The translations under genes were made by a program, and so were the position numbers. A stretch of DNA of 64,000 bases from Oscillospiraceae bacterium. Lineage in GTDB: Bacteria > Bacillota > Clostridia > Oscillospirales > Ruminococcaceae. The notes beneath the pieces were generated by a model that worked only from the letters and a program-made list of their open reading frames with translations, was not told the DNA's origin and made no database searches. Shown piece by piece: positions 58,869-64,000 of this stretch (position 1 is the stretch's first letter; each line of letters opens with the position of its first letter). The stretch lies in NCBI GenBank assembly GCA_021199795.1, contig JAJQHJ010000013.1, positions 1 through 64,000 on the forward strand, read 5' to 3'.

Positions 58869-60575
58869 ATGACTTTAAAAAGAGTTCTCATTGGAATAGG
58901 CATTGCGGCAATTCTTGTGAGCATAGTGAGCTTTGCCGTACTGAACTTTAACACCATGGGCGAGGAGACTTTCTCGTTTGAATCGACATACCAGGGCGAC
59001 GAGGTGACGCTCAAGGCGACCATCTGGGAGGATGACGATGCTGAATATGCCGTCCTCATCTGCCCCGGCTACTCCTGCGACAGGCAGAAGTGGCGTCCGC
59101 TTGCTAACCTCTTCACATCAAACGGCATGACCGTCATGAGCTTTGACTATTCCGGTCAGGGCGGATCAAATGGCACCATAGGCTTTGACAATGCAAAGAC
59201 AGATGACATTGCAGTCGAGATTGCCGACGCAATTGAGGTTCTCCACGAGAGAACCGGAATCGACTATGACCACATTATTTTAGTAGGTCACTCGATGGGC
59301 GGGCGGTCAATACTCAGGCTTTTGCAGGACTACAACAATCCCGAAGCTGAGACAACCGTCACCAAGAGAAATATTGAGAACGTGATTCTGATAGCTCCCG
59401 AGGTCAACTACTTTGCTAACGCTCAGGCAAGCCTCTTTGCAGGAACTACCGATGCCGAGGAGGAGCCATGGGCATCATATGACGCAAGCTTCATCAAGGG
59501 CACTAACGTCTATATCTACGGCTCGACCGCCGACGATATCGTCTCGGATAAGGATATCCTGGCTATCTATGAGCACCTGGGCGGCGTTGACGTTCCCGAA
59601 AGCGGGACATGGGAAGCGACTCAGGTCAACAGCTACGGAAGCAAGATAACCGTCGGAGTGACCTCCGGAGTCCTGCACTCCTATCAGATGTACTCAGCCA
59701 AGTTTGCGGAGTTTGTGAACGAAGCTGTCGAGGGCATCACCGGGACTGAATCTAGCTTCAATGCTGGTCTCATGAGGCTTGTATATGTCGGCTGGTTCAG
59801 CGCGCTTATCGGCATTTTCACTCTTCTTTACGGGCTCAATATGGGCAGTAAAATCTCCACTGAGGGCGAAAGCCTGCCGGTTCTTGAGAATTCAAAGTCG
59901 TTCCTTATTAGAAAGCTAATCATGTGGATTCCAGGAATTCTGATGGCGTTCCTCATCTGCTGCATATGCGTTGTGATGCCGTTCGGAAGCCCGATTATGA
60001 ATATCCCCTATATGTGCTTCATAGCAGGATATGGTCTTGTAATGCTCTTAGCCTACAGAAAAGGCACTTTCAAGGGAACCCAGGGCAAGCTCCCGAAGCC
60101 AACTTTCAAAACGAAATCCAACTGGAAAGAAAATCTTTACTCATTCGGAATAGCTGCACTACTCTGCATATTCGCATGGTACGTTCTCAGAGCATCAATG
60201 TATCGGCTGATGCCGCTCAACTGGAGACTATTCTGGCTCATCTTCAACGGCGCACTGATGGCTGTCGGCTACTATGTCTCCGGAACGGAGCAGGACATGC
60301 TCGAAAATGCAGGTGCAAACCGCGGCACGAGATTCCTCTACAGCCTTATTCAGTATATACCGCTGTTCCTGTTCGTTCTGTTCTATCTTGTCATCAAGAG
60401 CTATTCAGGGCTTATCGGGCAGATTGTCAATGTAGTGCTCATGTACATCCTCTGCATACCGATTGGCACGTTTGTGAGGCACCGCACCGGGAACAGGCTC
60501 ATTGCCGCAATTCTGACGGCAGTTCTCTTCCAGCTTCTGATGATCAACAGTGCGGCACTTATTTCGATGTTCTGA
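58869..60575 (+). CDS. Alpha/beta hydrolase fused to a multi-helix membrane domain
   Basis: A 568-residue protein. One N-terminal membrane segment (about 8-26) is followed by an alpha/beta hydrolase domain (about 35-290) with CPGYSCDRQKW, SFDYSGQGGSNG and the nucleophile elbow GHSMGG, and a catalytic-type His near TSGVLHSYQMYS. About seven membrane segments follow (about 300-568). Which side of the membrane the hydrolase faces is not clear. Fused hydrolase-membrane proteins of this layout are known in Clostridia without a defined substrate. It lies 16 bases after the fRMsr gene. Confidence 0.8.
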   Translation: MTLKRVLIGIGIAAILVSIVSFAVLNFNTMGEETFSFESTYQGDEVTLKATIWEDDDAEYAVLICPGYSCDRQKWRPLANLFTSNGMTVMSFDYSGQGGSNGTIGFDNAKTDDIAVEIADAIEVLHERTGIDYDHIILVGHSMGGRSILRLLQDYNNPEAETTVTKRNIENVILIAPEVNYFANAQASLFAGTTDAEEEPWASYDASFIKGTNVYIYGSTADDIVSDKDILAIYEHLGGVDVPESGTWEATQVNSYGSKITVGVTSGVLHSYQMYSAKFAEFVNEAVEGITGTESSFNAGLMRLVYVGWFSALIGIFTLLYGLNMGSKISTEGESLPVLENSKSFLIRKLIMWIPGILMAFLICCICVVMPFGSPIMNIPYMCFIAGYGLVMLLAYRKGTFKGTQGKLPKPTFKTKSNWKENLYSFGIAALLCIFAWYVLRASMYRLMPLNWRLFWLIFNGALMAVGYYVSGTEQDMLENAGANRGTRFLYSLIQYIPLFLFVLFYLVIKSYSGLIGQIVNVVLMYILCIPIGTFVRHRTGNRLIAAILTAVLFQLLMINSAALISMF

Positions 60576-60622
60576 GCCATTGCGTAATACAAATAACTTT
60601 AATACAAACGGAGGAAACAATC

Positions 60623-61147
60623 ATGAAAGAAACATTACAGGACTTATTGACCAGAAGAAGTTGCAGAAAATATCGCTCGGAGCAGATCAAGGATTCTGAA
60701 CTCAATGCTATTCTGGAAGCAGGCACCTACGCTCCCACAGGCATGGGCAAGCAGAGCCCGGTTATCGTCGCCATTCAGAATAAGGCTGACCGCGACGAGC
60801 TCTCAAGGCTCAATGCTAAAGTCATGGGAAGAGAGGGCATCGACCCGTTCTATGGTGCACCGACGGTTGTTGTCGTTTTGGTTCCTGCAAGCTTCCCGAC
60901 CGGTCGAGACGACGGAAACATGGTTATAGGAAACATTCTCAATGCCGCACACGCTATCGGAGTTGACTCATGCTACATCTATCGTGCAAGAGAAGTCTTC
61001 GATATGCCTGAGGGCAAAGCTCTCCTCAAGAAGTGGGGCATCGAGGGCGACTATGTCGGAGTCGGAAACGTAATTTTGGGTTACGGCGACGAGGGCGGAG
61101 TAAGAGAAGCTGCGGAGAGGAAAGAGAATTATATTATAAAAGTCTGA
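60623..61147 (+). CDS. Nitroreductase family protein
   Basis: A 174-residue FMN-dependent nitroreductase. The N-terminal RRSCRKYRSEQI and APTGMGKQSP segments bind the FMN phosphate and ring, and the C-terminal GVGNVILGYGDEGG is typical. It is a small member, which reduces quinones, nitro compounds or similar acceptors with NAD(P)H. The ATG at 60623 has GGAGG upstream. It is likely in the transcript of the hydrolase before it. Confidence 0.9.
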   Translation: MKETLQDLLTRRSCRKYRSEQIKDSELNAILEAGTYAPTGMGKQSPVIVAIQNKADRDELSRLNAKVMGREGIDPFYGAPTVVVVLVPASFPTGRDDGNMVIGNILNAAHAIGVDSCYIYRAREVFDMPEGKALLKKWGIEGDYVGVGNVILGYGDEGGVREAAERKENYIIKV

Positions 61148-61156
61148 ACTGAGGGA

Positions 61157-61206
61157 GAACCTCTCAGTCGCACTTCGTGCGCCAGCTCCCCTTAGTAAGG
61201 GGAGCC
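61157..61206 (+). repeat. Dispersed palindromic element R6
   Basis: GAACCTCTCAGTCGCACTTCGTGCGCCAGC, then CTCCCCTTAGTAAGGGGAG and CC. Same family; it lies between the nitroreductase and CmpB-like genes. Confidence 0.85.
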
Positions 61207-61240
61207 ATAAGTGTGCCTTTGCAACAGTTGGGGGTAAAAT

Positions 61241-62038
61241 ATGAATCTGCCATTGATTTTAGCGTATCTGTTCTTCATCGGGTCGGTCCTAGGCTGGATG
61301 ATGGAGCTTCTGTTCAGAAGATTCTTTTCAAAAGCAAATCCTGAGCGCAAGTGGATCAACCCGGGCTTCTGCACCGGTCCCTACCTGCCGCTTTACGGGA
61401 CAGGGCTTTGCGTGCTCTACTTGCTGGCGTCTCTGGAGGACTATCTGCCGTTCGAGAGTGATGTCGTCAACAAGATTATTCTTTTTGTCCTGATAGCTGT
61501 CATGATGACGGTGATTGAGTTCATTGCGGGCTTTATCTCGCTGAAAGTGAGCAAGGTTCGGCTTTGGGATTACACCGAGGAAAAAGGCAACATCATGGGT
61601 ATTATCTGCCCGAAATTCTCGCTCTTCTGGGCAATCCTGGGCGGAGTTTACTACTTCTTTATCCATCCGTACATAAAGGAATCGCTGGCATGGCTGAGCC
61701 GGAACCTGGCGTTCTCATTCTTCATCGGGCTGTTCTTCGGCGTGTTCATCGTCGACCTGTGCAACTCGGCACAGCTCCTTATCAAGCTCAAGAAGTTTGC
61801 GGAGGAGAACGAAGTCGTCCTCAAATATGAGAACATCAAGGCACAGATCCGCACCCGCAACGAGGAGATTCTCAAGCGTGCCAAGGGCAAGCAAACCCGC
61901 AAGCGTCGCTACCAATTCGTCCATCCTTTCGCCACCGACAAGCCGCTTAACGAGGTTCTGAAAGAGTATGTCGAGGAAATTGAAGAGAGGACCGATGAGT
62001 TGAGAAAGAGGATGAGGGTTAAGGAGAGGAAGGAATAA
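61241..62038 (+). CDS. CmpB-like membrane protein (putative ABC transporter permease, PF06541)
   Basis: A 265-residue membrane protein of the family annotated as putative ABC transporter permease CmpB. FIGSVLGWMMELLFRRFF and NPGFCTGPYLPLYGTG are family hallmarks, followed by LWDYTEEKGNIMGIICPKFSLFWAILG. About five membrane segments are followed by a basic, helical cytoplasmic tail (about 200-265). The family function is not known. Confidence 0.85.
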   Translation: MNLPLILAYLFFIGSVLGWMMELLFRRFFSKANPERKWINPGFCTGPYLPLYGTGLCVLYLLASLEDYLPFESDVVNKIILFVLIAVMMTVIEFIAGFISLKVSKVRLWDYTEEKGNIMGIICPKFSLFWAILGGVYYFFIHPYIKESLAWLSRNLAFSFFIGLFFGVFIVDLCNSAQLLIKLKKFAEENEVVLKYENIKAQIRTRNEEILKRAKGKQTRKRRYQFVHPFATDKPLNEVLKEYVEEIEERTDELRKRMRVKERKE

Positions 62039-62074
62039 CATCTTCCATAATAAATTCAGACAGGAGTATAAACC

Positions 62075-63106
62075 ATGGGACTAAGATATAGAAAAAGCAT
62101 CAATTTGGGCATGGGCTTCCGTGTTAATATCAGCTCAAGTGGAATTGGATATAGCTGGGGCACAAAAGGATACCGAATCACAAAAAATGCAAGTGGCAAG
62201 ACAAGACAAACTGTCTCTATTCCCGGAACTGGCATCAGCTATGTAGAAGAAAGTGGCGGTAAGAGAAATACAAGTAGTGCTCCTGCTCAGAAGGACAGAG
62301 AAACTCTCATCGCAGAGAATTTTCACGACATTGAAGAAGTTACTTCTGCAAGTACTACAATGCTACAATCTGAAGCATATAAAGAACTATCTTCTCAAAC
62401 CAAGAAAATTCAAATACTTGTGTATGGTATTATTATAGCAACACTAATTCTATCCATTCTATCAGGACTCCCGATGATTTTCGTGATAGGATTTATTGTT
62501 GCACTCATTTTAGGTATAAAATTCAGACCATCTGTCGAATACAGCTTTGATAATGAACAGCAGGAAAGGTGGAATGAAATATCAGGGGCTTGGCGTGCCG
62601 TTGCAAAGAGTTGCGATCTACAGGAAATAACGCTTCTTGCAAAAGCAAACGATCCACGTACTAATGCTGGCATTAAAGAATCTGTTGATACCTCAAAAAT
62701 GAAAGCAGGAAAAACGTTGCCATGGTTTATGAAAACTAACGTTACTCCTGTCGTTTTCACCATGAAGAAGCATACCTTGGCTATCATGCCCGACCGTCTC
62801 TTATTTTTCCAAGGAGGTCTTGGTGCCGTCGATTATAGCGAGGTTAAATTTGAACTCTTTATACAAGGCTTTCTTGTTGAAGGAAAGACGCCTAAAGACT
62901 CCGAACTAATACAATATGTATGGAGATACGCCAATAAGGATGGTAGCAGAGACAAGCGATATTCTAATAATAGCCAATACCCTATTATGAAATATAGCAA
63001 AATTTTTATCTCTTCTAACAGTGGCTTAAACATCCAATTTCTTTGCTCAAACGGTAACGCCGTCGATAACTTAAACTCTGTGTTAGAAAAATATTCTTTG
63101 ATTTGA
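62075..63106 (+). CDS. DUF4236 domain-containing membrane protein
   Basis: A 343-residue protein with an N-terminal DUF4236 domain (about 1-55; LRYRKSINLGMGFRVNISSSGIGYSWGTKGYRI). A linker is followed by two membrane segments (about 114-150). A C-terminal domain follows (about 155-343), with strands such as FTMKKHTLAIMPDRLLFFQGGLGAVDYSEVKF. The role is unknown. It is noticeably AT-richer than the genes before it. The start has AGGAG upstream. Confidence 0.82.
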   Translation: MGLRYRKSINLGMGFRVNISSSGIGYSWGTKGYRITKNASGKTRQTVSIPGTGISYVEESGGKRNTSSAPAQKDRETLIAENFHDIEEVTSASTTMLQSEAYKELSSQTKKIQILVYGIIIATLILSILSGLPMIFVIGFIVALILGIKFRPSVEYSFDNEQQERWNEISGAWRAVAKSCDLQEITLLAKANDPRTNAGIKESVDTSKMKAGKTLPWFMKTNVTPVVFTMKKHTLAIMPDRLLFFQGGLGAVDYSEVKFELFIQGFLVEGKTPKDSELIQYVWRYANKDGSRDKRYSNNSQYPIMKYSKIFISSNSGLNIQFLCSNGNAVDNLNSVLEKYSLI

Positions 63107-63140
63107 CTCTTATTGCTTTTTAATGTTTGGAGGTGCCAAG

Positions 63141-63473
63141 GTGAATAAAATACTCAGTTTGCATGAAATTGCAGAGATTGTGAAGCCGATTGCGGAGAAG
63201 TATGGGGTTCTGGCTGTGTACCTCTATGGTTCTTATGCTCGTGGCACAGCAGGTGCAGAGAGTGATATTGACCTTGTGGTGGACACCACAGGAACTACTC
63301 TCACAAGTCTTTTTGCCCTTGGGGCACTCTATTCTGAACTTTCTGAAGCCCTCGGCAAAGAAATCGACCTGATAACCCTTTCTTCTCTCACCCAAGAGCC
63401 GCAAATGCCGAGTGAAATCGGGTTCAGGGATAATGTGGAGAAAGAGAAGGTGAATTTGTATGCAGTCGCTTGA
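63141..63473 (+). CDS. MntA-like nucleotidyltransferase antitoxin
   Basis: A 110-residue minimal nucleotidyltransferase with GSYARGTAGAESDIDLVVD, the G-S-x10-D-x-D motif. In characterised MntA/HepT pairs it AMPylates a tyrosine of the HEPN toxin and so neutralises it. The GTG at 63141 has GGAGG at the right distance. The upstream ATG does not. It overlaps the toxin gene by 14 bases. Confidence 0.88.
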   Translation: MNKILSLHEIAEIVKPIAEKYGVLAVYLYGSYARGTAGAESDIDLVVDTTGTTLTSLFALGALYSELSEALGKEIDLITLSSLTQEPQMPSEIGFRDNVEKEKVNLYAVA

Positions 63474-63807
63474 CAGGCAAAGGCTGAACCACATGCTCGA
63501 CTATTGCACCGAAATTGAAAAGACAATGAATCGCTACGGAAAGTCGTTCGAGATTTTCGATGAAGATGCCGACTATCAGCGTTCTGTGTCTTTCTGTATC
63601 TTACAGATTGGAGAACTCAGTGGCGGCTTGTCGCCTGAATTCAGGAGCGAAACGGCAGACCTCATGCAATGGTCAGCAATGAAAGGAATGCGAAATATGG
63701 TCGCCCACAACTATGGTAGCATGAGCCGGGAAATCGTTTGGGAAACTGCTTTGAATGATATACCGATTCTGAAAGAATTCTGCAAAACGCAATTGAAAGA
63801 AGATTAA
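63460..63807 (+). CDS. HepT-like HEPN ribonuclease toxin
   Basis: A 115-residue helical HEPN protein of the HepT/DUF86 family. The RX4HXY motif is R78-NMVA-H83-N-Y85. The motif is the RNase active site, and the tyrosine is the residue AMPylated by the partner. It follows the nucleotidyltransferase in the usual order and is coupled to it by overlap. Followed by a terminator. Confidence 0.9.
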   Translation: MQSLDRQRLNHMLDYCTEIEKTMNRYGKSFEIFDEDADYQRSVSFCILQIGELSGGLSPEFRSETADLMQWSAMKGMRNMVAHNYGSMSREIVWETALNDIPILKEFCKTQLKED

Positions 63808-63810
63808 TTC

Positions 63811-63837
63811 CAAACCGCCCAACCGGGCGGTTTTCTT
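63811..63837 (+). terminator. Terminator of the MntA/HepT operon
   Basis: AACCGCCC / GGGCGGTT stem followed by TTCTT. Confidence 0.85.
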
Positions 63838-63839
63838 AT

Positions 63840-63878
63840 GCAAAAGCTCCCCTGCCCGAATGGACAGAGGAGTTTTGA
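63840..63878 (-). terminator. Terminator of the TM2 gene
   Basis: Minus-strand AAAACTCCTCTG and CAGGGGAGCTTTT pair around a ten-base loop. Confidence 0.6.
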
Positions 63879-63892
63879 AAGTGAGTGTGAAG

Positions 63893-64000
63893 TTATCCTA
63901 CTTTGACCTTAACATAGTAAGGATTTGGCTTAAGAAGAATTAAGATTAAATCAACAACAACGCCGAAACCGAAAAGACCCATTGTGCAAAGATAAAGAAT
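63893..64000 (-). CDS. TM2 domain protein, C-terminal fragment
   Basis: The last 35 codons of a gene that enters from the right edge on the minus strand. The visible end, MGLFGFGVVVDLILILLKPNPYYVKVKVG, is the second membrane helix and tail of a TM2-domain protein. TM2 proteins are small two-helix membrane proteins, often fused to other domains; function unknown. Confidence 0.7.
   Translation of the reverse strand: MLYLCTMGLFGFGVVVDLILILLKPNPYYVKVKVG

Noticed and set aside
59924..61147. A 407-residue ORF joined to the nitroreductase
   Set aside because: Only the last 174 residues match nitroreductases; the first part is the shadow of the membrane hydrolase in another frame.

Overview
The window reads as a chromosomal segment of a low-to-mid GC Gram-positive of the class Clostridia, most likely a gut member of the Oscillospiraceae/Ruminococcaceae. 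This is inferred from several things: strong AGGAGG ribosome binding sites with frequent GTG and TTG starts; lipobox lipoproteins; a BceRSAB-type peptide-antibiotic module; IreB (UPF0297); a PdaA-like deacetylase; the SRP RNA-dnaX-ybaB-recR order; and an rnpB of the general bacterial kind. Most promoters I could find are sigma-A type with a 17-base spacer, and many carry TGn just before the -10. No rRNA, CRISPR array, prophage, insertion sequence or replication origin was seen.

Layout. 1-5.3 kb: start of an unknown gene, a GNAT acetyltransferase, tRNA-Val, an FtsX-like permease, a PD-(D/E)XK protein and homoserine kinase. 5.3-8.7 kb: a large GH2 glycosidase. 8.9-11.4 kb: mgtE with a long leader that holds a small upstream ORF, then ElaA-like and RidA. 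11.5-15.5 kb (minus strand): SRP RNA, dnaX, ybaB, recR, a Fic protein and tadA in one block. 15.6-20.5 kb: sugar isomerase-like protein, lipoproteins, a TetR regulator, PdaA-like deacetylase, IreB. 20.5-26.7 kb: pheST behind a terminator-containing leader, a phosphoribosyltransferase, a HAD phosphatase and tgt. 26.8-29.9 kb: a BcgI-like (type IIB) restriction-modification system whose specificity gene is broken at a nine-C tract. 29.9-35.2 kb: an aminoglycoside-phosphotransferase-fold kinase (apparently frameshifted) leading into a BceRSAB system. 35.2-41.7 kb: DUF4143-type ATPase, an MFS/phospholipase-like operon, MATE transporter with an attenuator, lipoprotein. 41.7-44.2 kb: rnpB and a type I pullulanase. 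44.2-49.6 kb: VbhA-like antitoxin/Fic pair, PepV, NYN protein, CsoR and a P1B metal ATPase with two CsoR-type operators. 49.5-52.6 kb: rpiB, tsaB, tsaE, dCMP deaminase-like gene, rsmE. 52.6-57.6 kb: an acidic cysteine-rich protein and two tandem paralogous sigma/anti-sigma pairs. 57.7-64 kb: lipoprotein, free-Met-sulfoxide reductase, membrane alpha/beta hydrolase, nitroreductase, CmpB-like membrane protein, DUF4236 protein, MntA/HepT toxin-antitoxin pair, and the end of a TM2-domain gene.

Themes. Housekeeping translation and replication genes are interleaved with small defence and conflict modules (BcgI-like RM, two Fic proteins, MntA/HepT, PD-(D/E)XK protein, BceRSAB) and with short palindromic intergenic elements. 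The most distinctive signals are the homopolymer-switched specificity subunit of the type IIB RM system, the dispersed hairpin arrays (one of which supplies the C-terminus of TadA, and several of which enclose stop codons), the untypical leaders of mgtE, pheST and the MATE gene, and the tandem sigma/anti-sigma duplication next to a 15-cysteine acidic protein.
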